Assembly: GCF_023898315.1 (NCBI RefSeq)
Contig: NC_064616.1
Coordinates: 543,855,602 to 543,919,601 of the forward strand
Length of the DNA stretch: 64,000 bases
Origin: Schistocerca nitens
Lineage: Eukaryota; Arthropoda; Insecta; Orthoptera; Acrididae
Reading direction: 5' to 3'
Made by a program: the position numbers and the translations under genes. Under the pieces are notes generated by a model. That model searched no databases. It was given only the letters and a program-made list of their open reading frames with translations, and was not told the DNA's origin. This document shows, piece after piece, positions 47,390-58,759 of the stretch. Position 1 is the stretch's first letter. Every line of letters starts with the position of its first letter.

Positions 47390-47694
47390 TCGTAAATAAA
47401 ACATCACCCGGTCGGAATCCAGTCCATAATTGTTTGATGTCTGACAAAATAGGATTCCACATCTTGCCTTTTTGAAGGAAAGCCTTTATCTCTGTTAATA
47501 ATGTCATTTGATGGTCGTATTTCTATTGATTCCTTAAGTATAGAATCCTAGTAACGGGAAGCCAGAGCAAAAATTTGCTAATGTCTAAATGTCATATTAT
47601 GTCCCTCATTGAGACAATGCTCAGCGATGACAGGTTTTTCAGGCTGTAACAAAAGGTTGTGACGCTGACGTTCCCCATATCTGTCATGAACCGT
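47390..47694 (-). pseudogene. Penelope-like GIY-YIG endonuclease, C-terminal half
   Basis: The minus strand reads HDRYGERQRHNLLLQPEKPVIAEHCLNEGHNMTF, then a stop, then DSILKESIEIRPSNDIINRDKGF. This is the second half of the GIY-YIG endonuclease of Penelope-like retroelements, whose typical pattern is AEHC..GH, then KE.IEI, then N.D.G. The first half of the domain lies at 49345-49517 on the same strand, so this copy appears split by a 1.6-kb insertion. Confidence 0.7.
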
Positions 47695-49083
47695 GAAAGG
47701 TCTCTGTTGGATTCCTTTCATGTTAATTTCTTAAATCTGTTGTCATTTACGGAATAAATTCCTCGTCTAAATTTACTGGGACGTTTCTGACTATCTGGGA
47801 GGAGACTGAGCAGTGAAACGCGTTACTTTTACACATAAACAAAAACGATCTGTCACACTACTACACTTTAAAACACAGTTTATATGTAATTCATGTCACA
47901 CAGCCTCATACGGAACCTACATCCGCTTTCTTTTATATACTGTATATGATAAAATACTGTCGTCCCCCTTCCCTTCTGTGTGAAAGAAGGAATGAGCAAA
48001 TGTATTTCTAGTTGCATGCTGGATGGTAGCTGACAAGCCTGTCTGCTAGAGAACAGTAGGACCAATGTCGGAACAGGTAGCTACGCTTTCTAAAAGCAGA
48101 GAGGTTTCTATTCTTAGTATGGTCCTGTCCGTCCCTTGTCATGTTGGTATAGGAAGCTGCCCCTCTGGCCACTTCCGTTTGTATTTGTGAGCCACCCTCA
48201 GGAAGGGACCAAGGCAGTCTGTCCGCAGCGAGCGTCGGAAATGGTAAGATCTCTGGCTAAGCGCGTGTCTGCTAAGTCCGTAGGACAATGGATATCTTAA
48301 GTTCAGCCTAACTGAAAATTTAATCACCTTTATGTCAGGTTTAGCTCTAGAATATCTAATTTTATCTTAAATTGCAATGCAGTGTGATTCGAGTGTACAG
48401 TTCAGAATATCTTCCAGTAGTTGCTTTGTCACTACTTTGTGAGTAAAGTGGAACCACGTGTTAACTTTTCTTTATGTTCAACCCATGTGGGGTGTACTTT
48501 GTGAGACCAGTACCACGTGCTTATACAACTGTTTGACCCATCACGTTAATAGTAAGACGTTAGTAACCAGTTCGAGGTTTTTCTTTTGTAAACTGCTTTT
48601 CGATCTAATTTATTTTAATTATCAAAAGTATTGTGGAGTTACACTCTTTGTGTGCACCAAGTTGAACACGTGAAGCATGTGGTGTAATCAGAAAAGTAGC
48701 CCTCAGCTATTCTTTTCGGGAAGATTTCACAGAGAGTTAGTATGAATTTAGTATACCAGTGTGTGGTAATTACATGACGGACTGGATTGCGCTACGAACG
48801 TAACTTCTTTGGGTGAAAATTGAATTGGTTGGTTGTGGTTAATTTCCTCTTGCATATGTTTCAACGTTCTTCGTGTGTTAATTTATGAATGCAGTGTTGT
48901 ATGCAGTCTGCCAATCTTGGCTCCATATTTGATGTGTTCCGTAAGATTACAAACACATTTTCACAGTCCCAAATAAGGCACCAGCTTAGTTATGACTCAA
49001 GTTTAATATGCTGAAATTTCAACGATCAATGTTAAAATTAATTTCCAAATATAAACTGATTTATTTCTTTTTGTTTAAATTCT

Positions 49084-49143
<60 letters not shown>

Positions 49144-49339
49144 ACCGATTCTCATATGACTATTAAAAGATTATAATTAATGTTAGTCTGGTTGAGAATT
49201 TGGTTAGCTAGACTGGATACCTGGTGAAACAGTTGCTCAGTAATGCAAGGTTAGCTTCCCCTGACAACTCATAGCTTTTAACCCGATTTTATTGTCTATC
49301 AGCACCGTAATCAGAACAAATTAAAGCAACAACTTTACG
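47695..49339. mobile_element. Possible 1.6-kb insertion splitting the GIY-YIG fragment
   Basis: The two halves of the GIY-YIG domain lie on either side in the expected order. ACCGT occurs at 47690-47694 and 49340-49344, a possible 5-bp target duplication. The ends do not show TG...CA or a clear inverted repeat and no coding is recognised inside, so the class is unknown. Confidence 0.4.
49087..49141. repeat. TA microsatellite
   Basis: About 27 TA units within the possible insertion. Confidence 0.95.
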
Positions 49340-49517
49340 ACCGTACAATTGCCCGTCCAATGTATGCCTTACTGCGATGACAGCTAATTTCACGTACTCC
49401 AGACTTAGTCAAATCCAGATTATCTGTAACAGATCCAAGAAGGGCTCTAGTTTTGGTCAAAGGTAGAGAGCCACCTTTAATATCATATTTTCTGACGACT
49501 CGTAAAACTTTCAGCAA
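49340..49517 (-). pseudogene. Penelope-like GIY-YIG endonuclease, N-terminal half
   Basis: The minus strand reads TRALLGSVTDNLDLTKSGVREISCHRSKAYIGRAIV. GVREI and AYIG correspond to the GIY and YIG halves of the nuclease motif. It lines up with the plus-strand fragment at 49818-50030 and with the C-terminal half at 47390-47694. Confidence 0.7.
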
Positions 49518-49817
49518 TTGATTTACAAGTGATATGTGCAGTGTTGATTCACACCATGGTATAAACTCAAACGCACGAACAGTTTGACGAACAGGATATC
49601 CGTTTCTCCTGGATACAACTTTAAACTTCTAATAATTGGACACAGGATCTTCAGGTTGTTTTCAGACTGAATGAATATGTTGAACATTGGATTGTTTGTA
49701 CTTTCCAATTTGGACTACCATGTGAACCAAGAATAGGCACATTATATCATTTGCTTTCTGTTTCTTTGCGGTGAGTAGAGAAATTGAAAGATTCCCAGAA
49801 AAGTGTCCTTTTCCCTG
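49518..49817. other. Spacer between oppositely oriented GIY-YIG fragments
   Basis: No motif is recognised. It could include upstream linker of either fragment. Confidence 0.4.
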
Positions 49818-50250
49818 TCGCCAAAACAAGTGCCCTTCTTGGATCTGTCAAAAATGATTTGGGATTGAGGAAGCCTGTACATAAAATTTCTCGTCATTGC
49901 GCAAAGGCTTATAATGGTCACACTTTTCGAAGAGTTTATGACTGATGTGTGGAACACAAACGTCACATACTTCAGCCTGAAAAATTTGCTATTGATGAAC
50001 ATTGTCTTAATGAAGGATATAACATTTAGTGCTGAAACTGCGCTCATTTTCTGCTGTTGAAACAGGAATAGTATATACAATCGCTGATAGTTCAATTTGA
50101 AATTTAACGTGACAAATAAATGAATTGTGTTCCGGCGTGTCGACAAACATCGGCACAAAGATGAACGCAAGCACAAAGAAGACTGTGAGAGGACCTCTGC
50201 CAATAGCTTTCTGACTAGGACCGCACCATGACAGAAGCGGAGTCTACAAG
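49818..50250 (+). pseudogene. Penelope-like GIY-YIG fragment, plus strand
   Basis: The plus strand reads SALLGSVKNDLGLRKPVHKI...AKAYNGHTFRRVYD, stop, CVEHKRHILQPEKFAIDEHCLNEGYNI, stop. This is the same domain as the minus-strand copy, with VHKI and AYNG at the GIY-YIG positions. Trailing Lys/Arg-rich sequence to about 50250 fits a Penelope C-terminus. The 182-codon open frame on the opposite strand (50290-49742) is a shadow. Confidence 0.65.
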
Positions 50251-50346
50251 AAGAGAATATAATTAGCGCTCCTGCCAGCCTCGGCCACACAGTACTAGAC
50301 TGGCACTAGGAGAGCACTACGATAGCAGTTTTTAGGGATCCATATC
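50251..50346 (+). other. Left flank of giant element; possible 5' part of a Gypsy LTR
   Basis: Ends ...GGGATCCATATC. With the sequence after 62163 (CATTGATTG...) it would make one uninterrupted stretch leading to a Gypsy-type primer-binding site at 62355, so it may be the first part of that LTR. CATATC at 50341-50346 is the left target duplication. Confidence 0.4.
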
Positions 50347-50395
50347 AGTAGGGGGACAACCTTCGCGTCAGCGAACGTTGCATTGTTGCCAAATT

Positions 50396-50479
50396 TATTC
50401 AAGATGGCGGCGATGACGTCATCCAAGATGGCGGCATGTACACTTGGCAACAGCGCATGACGTCATCCAAGATGGCGGC
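50396..50479 (+). promoter_or_regulatory. CRE and YY1-like motif cluster at arm end
   Basis: Three AAGATGGCGGC sites (about 50400, 50427 and 50469) and two TGACGTCA palindromes (about 50414 and 50458) lie within 80 bp. The first matches the known YY1 target and the second the CREB/ATF site. The right arm keeps three GCCGCCATCTT blocks, with GACGTCA or CACGTCA forms. Promoter function is inferred. Confidence 0.5.
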
Positions 50480-50701
50480 TTTTGGTGGGAGAATAGTCCA
50501 ATTGTGCTACGTCCACTAACCTAACCTCAAGAAAAAATGGCGGGAAGTTTGAATTTTGGCGGAAAGATAGTCCAATTGTGCTATGTCCACTATCATAACC
50601 TCAAGAAAAAATGGCGGGAATTTTGAATTTTGCCGAGAAAATAGTCCAGTTGTGCTACATCCACTAACCTAACCTCAAGAAATAATGGCAGGAAGTTTGA
50701 A
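50480..50701. repeat. Three tandem 74-bp units (left arm)
   Basis: Units 50480-50553, 50554-50627 and 50628-50701 each begin TTTTG, contain ATAGTCCA.TTGTGCTA and CTCAAGAAA.AATGGC.GGAA, and end TTGAA. The right arm has a single unit at 61951-62024. Confidence 0.9.
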
Positions 50702-50734
50702 TTCCAACAGGATATGCTTGCAAAGACCGTACTT

Positions 50735-51205
50735 GTCTTTATTATTATTACTGATTACCATTCATAATCATTCATTATCATTAATTATCATTTATCAACA
50801 TTCATTATCATTCATTGTCATTCATTCAACGGGACAATCTACATCCCATCTAATAACACTCCAATCCAAATCAATCATCTTCTCAAATTCTGACTTGATC
50901 GCCAACGCCGCCCAACACATTATAATACTTCGCTATTCAGTCATCTAGAGGATTCAAATTCCAACATGATGATGGCCACAAACCCTTACTTTTGTTTGAT
51001 ATTCATTATCATTCATTATCATTTATTAACATTCATTATCATTCATTATCATTCATTATCATTCATTACCGTTCTTTGTCATTCATTTTCATTCTCTGTA
51101 ATTCATTATCATCCATCATCATTTATTATTATTCATTATCATTTATTAACATTCATTATCATTGATTATCATTTATTATCATTCATTATCATTTATTATT
51201 ATGGG
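50735..51205. repeat. ATTCATTATC-type short tandem arrays (left arm)
   Basis: Two blocks (about 50735-50825 and 50995-51205) of imperfect ATTCATTATC / ATTTATTATC repeats. They are separated by the ACAATCTACATCCCATC segment that also occurs at 56112 and, inverted, in the right arm. Confidence 0.9.
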
Positions 51206-51989
51206 CCAACCTCCACTAGAAAAATGCGCCAAAATCAAATTCAACATGATATTCTCTCATAAACTGTACTTCTATGTATTTTTATTATTTATTCAAGATG
51301 TCCGATTTTCTCGGTGAGAAAGCCATTCTCCTTACATCCATAACCAAAATCTATCACAAGTTCAAATCCCCAACACCATAACTGATCACATGTACGAGCT
51401 TTCTCCGTCACTTATCTTTTCTCACTGGTAGCCTATGATAATCGCGTCAAATAATAAACTGCACTTATAGTAACGTATTTCATGTCCTCTGATTCTGCAG
51501 GGGGGAAGGGAGTGAAGACTTTATTTCAAGCTGTACGATCATCACTTGTTCTCCAACACAGTCATCACACACATCTTTGATAACGCAGTGCAGTCACCAT
51601 GACGTCTGCGCTCCAACTGAATTAGTTCATATCCTCACCACCCCCAGGCCAGTATGTGGAGACACTGCCTACGCCTGTCACGTGAGGTGCCCGGCCACTA
51701 ACGTGGGGGGCGAGCCCAGCGATCACTCCCATATCGTAAACATGTTTTCGCTGGACATGCTACAACTAGTCGAGCTTGACATCACAGCAGCCCCTTGTCC
51801 GCTCGCCACGTGAATTCGTCGCCTCCACACGTTTCCCGCCAAAATTGACTCCCTCAGAGCTGAAACACACAACGGTCGACCGTTTCCCTGCAACACTTCT
51901 GGCACCACGTTCAAACCTGTCGATGCCGACCTCACACAGCCATTCTCCACGTGTAACTGTGCGTGCGAGAACGCAGTGCTACACTTTTG

Positions 51990-52620
51990 GTGGCAAAGTT
52001 TGCTCGACAGTGGAATCCGCCATGACTATATAACAGGACGTGTGGACCGCACTAGAACGCCCACTAACTGACTGGGTCTAGCGCGCATGCACATGCAGGT
52101 GTGTTCCAACTGGCTTCTCCATGCTCACACAGCCAAATTCCAGAGCGCGGCTGATGTACGCGCCGGCGGCTGAGCCCGCTCCCTGGCCAGCTGACGTCAA
52201 GCGGTTTACGGTGCCCGCACAGCCCCCACGGCCCGCGCGCCAGATAGCAGCGCCGCAAATGGTCCGCCGCGAGCACATGACACCGGACACGATGTTTCCT
52301 GTCGACCGCGTACCGTGCGCGTTTGCTTGACGCAAGAACGCTCGCTAATTCACTCTCACCACCCCGCATATTAAATAAGTCCATGCGGCGGCGAGCGGAG
52401 CCTGAGGGTCCTGCCACAAATGGTCGGTCACGCCCGTGAGCACTTAACACTGAACACAATGTTTCCTGTAGACCGTGGGCCGTACAAAGGATACGTTTGG
52501 CGTCAGAGTTTGACCGACAGTGGAATCCACCATGACCATATTAGAGCACATTAGCTCGTCGCAAGAACGCTCGCTAATTCACTCTCACCACCCCGCTATA
52601 TTAAATTATTCCAGTTACAA
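51990..52620. repeat. Repeated modules in CpG-rich part of left arm
   Basis: CAAGAACGCTCGCTAATTCA plus CTCTCACCACCCCGC recurs at about 52333 and 52561. CGACAGTGGAATCC.CCATGAC recurs at about 52007 and 52510. The TGTTTCCTGT.GACCG block recurs at about 52293 and 52460. The right arm has the inverse modules at about 60240-60540. The unit is roughly 160-230 bp with rearrangement. Confidence 0.7.
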
Positions 52621-54731
52621 TTTCATATACATATTCAAATGTGTTCAACTCCCTGACATCAACTACTTTTCGAGGACCAGAACGCCACCTCCCCCTCCTA
52701 GGAACCAGCGCCAAGTTTGAAATCTGCCAGTAAACATATCTCACTTGCGCTTCCGCCACCATCCTAAGAAAATTGTTTCAAACTAAGCCACCAGCACTCA
52801 ACCTCTCCCAACACGTTTCTGGTAAAAGGAATGTTTTTTCTACCTAGTTGGAAACTTCCTTGACATCAAAACGTGCGATTGACCATGTGGCTCTGTCAGA
52901 CAAAGAATGCTCTCACTAAGTTAACTGATCACCTGATTCTCATTATTCAGCCCACATGCTTCGATTATCTAATCCAGGATCTCGGCGAAAACACACGTCC
53001 ATACACAAGAGCCATCGCGCAGCTAACTTAGTACCTCTGCAAGTGAATGTAACAAGCTCCACATGACCACTTAATTAATGTGATCAATTAATTAACCTCT
53101 CTGATGCAGAAAACTTCCACGTCCACCTAGACTTCGAGGCAATTCTCGCCACTGCAGCACCCACCTGGACTTGAAATGAAATAGTCCCTACCGACCACCA
53201 CATGCTTTTACCGACCCATGTTCTTCGGCTAACATGTACTAATGCTTGCGTCTGTTTACTAACGTGCACTAACGTGTACTAACCCACATTAACTTATATC
53301 ACATTCTGTCTATATAAATAAGCCAAGCTTCAATTCTGATGCTGAGTTCGTGTTTCGCTACCAAACACAAAATATTGTTGCAATGGAAAGTCACCTGTGA
53401 TGACTCTAAATCGTCTGCTTTGCCTCTCTCACACACCACGAGCGCAGGACCGCCCACGTCACAGCCTGGACCTTTATACTAGCGTCGGACATACTCCTGC
53501 AAAATATTCTAGCTAAACTATGACCCTAATACTGTTGTTCTATCCACATGGTCTAGAACATGGTCAGACCACACCCCCAGTACGTAAGCTGAGATCATTG
53601 CTCACCCCATTTTTAGTTAACCGCTGAGAGAAGGCAATATGCTGCAATCACACCCCTTGCGCTCTCGTATCTACTCACCTCAGCAATTCGATCTAAGAAA
53701 CCCTGCAAGTAAAAAAAAATAACAACCAACTCGAACTCTCTCATATTCTATATCGTCCCACAAATACTTAACGTACATTTGATTTGTGCATCAAGTATAC
53801 CTATCACTCTCATACAAGAAACACTCATCCTGATATCCCTGGTGTCATGTTGCACAGTCGACAGACACGCAAACAGCTCCTAATTTCAGTGAAGAATATC
53901 AAACTGCTCCTAAATAATGAAGTACACGTAACTGTAAACACCATCACTACTCGTAATCTGTCCAAATAACGCACAGCAAAGTAACTCAACAGACGCGTGC
54001 CTCAACCTATCCCACATTACGTCACACGTCCGACAGCTCTCAGTTCGCTCAAAGGCCTCTGTTCGACCCTTCAAACATGACTTGATGACAGCTGCAGTCA
54101 CACCGAACACCTGAGAAATTCATATCAACTACACGCCGAACATGGCTATCCAAGCCAGGCCATCCGAGTCATCTGTCACCGTCCTAACTCAGTGCAGTCC
54201 AACACACATGTTAAGGCCGCATACTATTGCTCGCCGACCTATATGCGACACATTTCCACCTTCACGTCTGTTGTCAGAATAGCCGTAGCGAGTTCACACA
54301 CACACTGTCCACACATCCCAGTGCTTCTCTCCCGTCTCAATCTAAAACGATCATTTGAAAATTAAAAAAAAACTAAGAGTCCAGTCAACCTCTCCGAAAT
54401 TGTATAGTGCCCCCAAAAAATAGTTAAAGCTCGCTTTCGTGTTTTCTAAGCTTATTTGTAAATTCAAATTCTTACCCTAACAGAACTTGTTCACCAAAAT
54501 AATACTGAATGCGCTCCCCACTTCCTACCTTTTCAGCTCTCAACATACGCAAATGTTCTCAACCCTCCTATATCCCAGCACAACCGATTAATCATTCTTA
54601 TTCCTTCTTATCGAATTTACTGCTCTAATTTCCTAAGGACCCGTTATCGACATACCATCCTGCTTTTCTTTCTGATGCTTCCTGTGCTTACTTTTACAGA
54701 GATCGCTAAATTACCTCCACAGCCCTCCTCA

Positions 54732-54735
<4 letters not shown>

Positions 54736-54779
<44 letters not shown>
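54736..54779. repeat. CA microsatellite
   Basis: About 21 CA units in the centre of the giant element. Confidence 0.95.
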
Positions 54780-54781
<2 letters not shown>

Positions 54782-54794
54782 GGTCATCCTCTCT

Positions 54795-55955
54795 ACTCAT
54801 CCCATAACATAAGCCTTTGTAACTTTACAATCCATTATATACAAACCCTACACAATGCAAACCACATTAACTTTACAATACCCACTACATGCCTCAATTC
54901 TCTCAATTCCTAAGGAAGCACTGTGAACTTGCTTTTTCTTTCTACACACGCCACACTCAGTGGTAATCAGCCCTTCTGCATCAATGGACGGCAGTCCCTC
55001 TCAGAATTTTTCGGCGATCGCTTACCCTCAACACAAATGCATTACTCTCTCTTCTTCTTCCTAGCCTGCTCACTTTTTTTCTACAAACTTATCCTGACTC
55101 ATAGACTACAAGAACACACCATTTTTTTTTCTAAGTACAGCATCCTTTAAACCACTCAATAACTAGAAACAAACATACCAAAGAATTATATTCCCACTCT
55201 CGAATACCGAACTCTATGATCTCATTATACTTATACAGTTAAATCTTACGATCGCGGTCTCATTTGATTGGCATTCCACAATGAGCTATGTATCGGAAAT
55301 ACACTATCTTGACCGCTGTTACTCTGGAAATATCTCTACCGTCCTTACGAGTTCCTCTCTACTCGTCTCATAACATAATCAATATTAACTTTACAGTGCA
55401 ATATATACAAACGCTACACAATGTAAACCACATTAACTTCACAATACAATATATACACATTTGACACAAAATAGTGCACTTAACCAGGATTTCTCTACAG
55501 CTTGCGAAAAAAATATCCTATCCCTACAGCGTCTATATACAGAAATGCCCCCCAATCCTAGGAAAGCACCGTCAACCTGTTCTCTCTACAGACTCGACAC
55601 TCAGAGCTAATCTTCCCTGTTACATTAGCGGACCTAAGTCACCCTCAGAACTCTTTTTTACAAATTCGGTAACGTCCCCTCCTTCCTTATCTGTTCGCTT
55701 TTCTTCAAACATCCTCAGACTCATAGACTGCAAGAACACATGTACTTTCTCCATAATATTACACCATTTTAGCTGTACTTCTCAATATAATGCACTAGGC
55801 TACACCCTACCGATCACTAGTTCATCATAATTCCCAAGATATAGACTTCAAATTAATTCTCTACAAACGCCGAACTTTATCTATGTGCAGCATGCTTTAA
55901 CCACTGACTAACTAGAAACAAACATACGCAAAATGATATATCCACTCTCGCATAC
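54795..55955. repeat. Decayed internal direct duplication in the centre
   Basis: Unit 1 (about 54795-55210) and unit 2 (about 55360-55955) share blocks in order: CATAACATAA, AACCACATTAACTT, CACTCAG, GACTCATAGACT.CAAGAACACA, CAGCAT.CTTTAA, and ACTAGAAACAAACATAC. Both have many indels. Confidence 0.75.
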
Positions 55956-56107
55956 AGGTCTCAGTCATGTAACATTTTCGAGATCTTGGCTATAATTTAC
56001 ACGTCAACTAAGGTCTGTTCCCGGTCTAGAGAACAGACGATCATGTATGCAACACACCACAATCGATCTTCAGTCAGCTAAATAAAGGTAGCAAATGTGC
56101 AGAAGTA

Positions 56108-56235
56108 GTCAACAGAACAATCTACATCCCATCTAATAACACTCCAACCCAAATCAATCATCTTCTCAAATTCTGACTTGATCACCAAAGCCGCCCAACA
56201 CATAATATTACTTCGCTATTCGGTCGTCTAGAGGA
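56108..56235. repeat. Third copy of an arm segment inside the centre
   Basis: ACAATCTACATCCCATCTAA... through TCGTCTAGAGGA matches 50827-50951 in the left arm in direct orientation, and 61695-61813 in the right arm inverted. It is followed by a short ATTATTTAT array (about 56300-56340), echoing the arm layout. Confidence 0.85.
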
Positions 56236-58759
56236 CATCAATGTTCGCTCTTACAGATCCATACACCCCAACAGGTCTCTGCATTCGGACAGCTGCTCCA
56301 GTTATTTATTATCATTTATGATAATTTATTATTATTTATATCATGTTACCTAACAAAAATGGCTCCAAGTTCAACTGTGTTTAGCTCCTATGACAACCAT
56401 GAGAGCGCTCTGTCATCGCGTCAGTTGATTACGCATTTACCATTATTCAAGACGGCTGCACCCAGTGAGAAACGTTTCACCTTTCCCGAACCTGCATGCT
56501 GCATTAAAATTCCAACTTGGCTTTAGTCACACCCTACACATCGTTCAACTGATCCCATTTCCAGATCTTTGCGCATCTGATATATGCAATTTAAGTCAGA
56601 GAAAGACATATCTGTTACCTTCTGCAGGCTGTCTACAAGCAGAATGACCTCAGTTACTGCAACAGGACCTTGTCTTGACCATTCGCCTGAAATTCAAGCA
56701 CCGCCGGCGGCATGTCAAAGCCACATATCTGTCCATCTAAACTGTCGTCCACTTAGCCCCAGGACCAGCATGCCGTAGTGGGCTGTCTCTCTATACCTGC
56801 TCTCCAGCTATTGTCTAACGACATACACTGCACAGACGGATTCCTGAATAGCGCAGATCTCTATCCTCTCCTGCATCTCCAACTCGACATGTAAACAGTG
56901 TCTCCCTCAGCCAGCGAACCCGTCGTCATTCACGTTGCGCCGACAATTCTGTCAAAACTCACTTTCTAAGCAAACATTCATTCAGAACATATAGACAAAC
57001 ACAACTCCAAGCAGAAGTCATACATATGATTAAAAAGAAAAGAAATGACCTCAATTTAGATTATCCGACATTTATTTACATATCCTAATGATACAGTCGC
57101 AGATGAGTCGTGTCATCCACTCGCTCACTCCTTCTACACACACTTTCACAGAACTTGTTCTACTTATATGCCACCCACCCTGTTATTATAATTTTGAACA
57201 AGCATTTACGCCCCCACATACAACCCAGCTCAATAGAACATAATAATTCCTTTTTCCACAGATAGCCATATTCGGTGAACACTTAAATGTACTAAATTAT
57301 GAATACATGTAATCAAATAAGCAAATACTTTCACCGAAATACACACACCTCTCACTGACGATAGGGCATTTAATATTATATACTTAAACACAAACCAATG
57401 ATAACCATATTCCGACGCGCACCTTGTCCTTGTAATAAAGCACACTAGCCAATCATGTGACAGCATGTTTTCCTAATTTCAATGTCATAGCTAAACCATA
57501 CCTCCTCTACTTTGCAAGTATCATTGCGAGCATTGATAGATGACTGCTCAGTACGTCCACTTAATTCTCGAACACAAAAAAACGACCAAAGTATACCAGA
57601 CAACGATATACATATTTCTAAGACCTTGCGCATAGTACTCGATCAATCTCTCTTCCTATGGCGGTCACAGAGCAATCTCGCCCTCTTATGTTAAAAGACC
57701 ATCATCATTTCAGCATTGACCACTCTACCCCACAATGTCGCTACCCAATTAATCCTCAACCGAGCAGAGGAGTATAGCTACACTTCACCTCTCTTGTCTG
57801 AATGGAGCTTTCTTAGACCTAACCCCTCCAAGTGCACCACATTTCTCGAGATGTACCCAAGTATTGGAGGTTAGCACACCATATCGATCTATAGTAACAG
57901 ATCTCAAAGTGCCTTAATTTAATAGCATACAGTTAACAAGAACAAGAACGAAGTGATATTTATACACAACATAGTTCGACACATATTTACGTAAATCATC
58001 CAATCTATCATGTGTGAAGCACTGTAGTTGCATATGGCTAGAACGCAGGCTATATCACGAGACTAAAGCATCCAGATAGAACACTGGAAAAAAAATCGAC
58101 CTTCAGCAACTTGTCTTTTTCCAGAATAAATGAGTCAATGTTTAAATCCTACCTAGTTACAGCTCTGTCTGAATCGATCACACTGTACACTCTCTGCTAT
58201 CCTGTAACACGGAGGTGAGTAAGTTTAGACGTGAATGATTCTCTGTCCTCCTCAAAATGACCAAATACAGTATTCAACTCGCGTATATCACTGCTACCTC
58301 AGTAGACAAACACTATAATACGAACTCAACAAGAAAAAATTGACTACCTTCCCAAGTCCGCTCCCTTCGATGTCGTCGTTTTCCTGCATTCCTCTTGTTG
58401 CAGCATACTTGACCCCATGTACAATTTCCCCCCTGCGAACCAGAAGATAAGCAAGTACGTTCTCATTTTCACCGCATTTCCGTGTATATTAGGTTAGTTT
58501 ATATCTATGTGCTTATCAGTTTTCGCATTTCTTTCGCTTTTATCTCAGATCTATCCATGCGACCGCGACATAAGGTACCGTTCTGTGTTCTAAAATTGTC
58601 TCTAAATGTAACCAAGGCATATCCAGTCACCTCCACATTCGGAGAACGCTTCCTCTGTATTCTGTATCTCTTTGCACATGCACGCCTCGCGGACGGCTCC
58701 CAGGACCCGGTCCCATCGGCTGGTGGACCAAATTTAGAGCATATAATACTTCTCCGGAC

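Larger units (their letters stand above)
50347..54081 (+). repeat. Left giant inverted arm
   Basis: Order from the outside: terminal 19 bp; TGACGTCA/AAGATGGCGGC cluster (50400-50480); three 74-bp units; ATTCATTATC arrays (50735-51205); AT-rich part; CpG-rich part (about 51600-52450) with partly repeated modules; then ordinary sequence to the inner edge at CTTCAAACATGAC (54081). It has about 270 bp (about 50970-51240) of extra ATTCATTATC-rich sequence that the right arm lacks. Confidence 0.9.
54082..58759. other. Central region of the giant element
   Basis: 4.7 kb between the arms. On the plus strand it is C- and A-rich with few G. No frame longer than about 120 codons and no polymerase, integrase, protease, capsid or transposase motif is recognised. 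It holds a CA microsatellite, a decayed internal duplication and a third copy of an arm segment (separate entries). Confidence 0.7.

Noticed and set aside
49742..50290. 182-codon minus-strand open frame
   Set aside because: It is antisense to the Penelope-like GIY-YIG fragment read on the plus strand and has no recognisable domain.
50735..51205. CRISPR-like or satellite array
   Set aside because: The units are about 10-bp imperfect AT-rich repeats with no spacers, inside a eukaryotic transposable element.
52064..52459. 131-codon Arg-rich frame in the left arm
   Set aside because: It lies in CpG-rich repeated modules. The right-arm counterpart is shifted in frame, so there is no sign of protein-level conservation.
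54082..58759. Polymerase B or integrase gene in the centre of the giant element
   Set aside because: I looked for such motifs on both strands and found none. Longest frames are about 120 codons without recognisable blocks.
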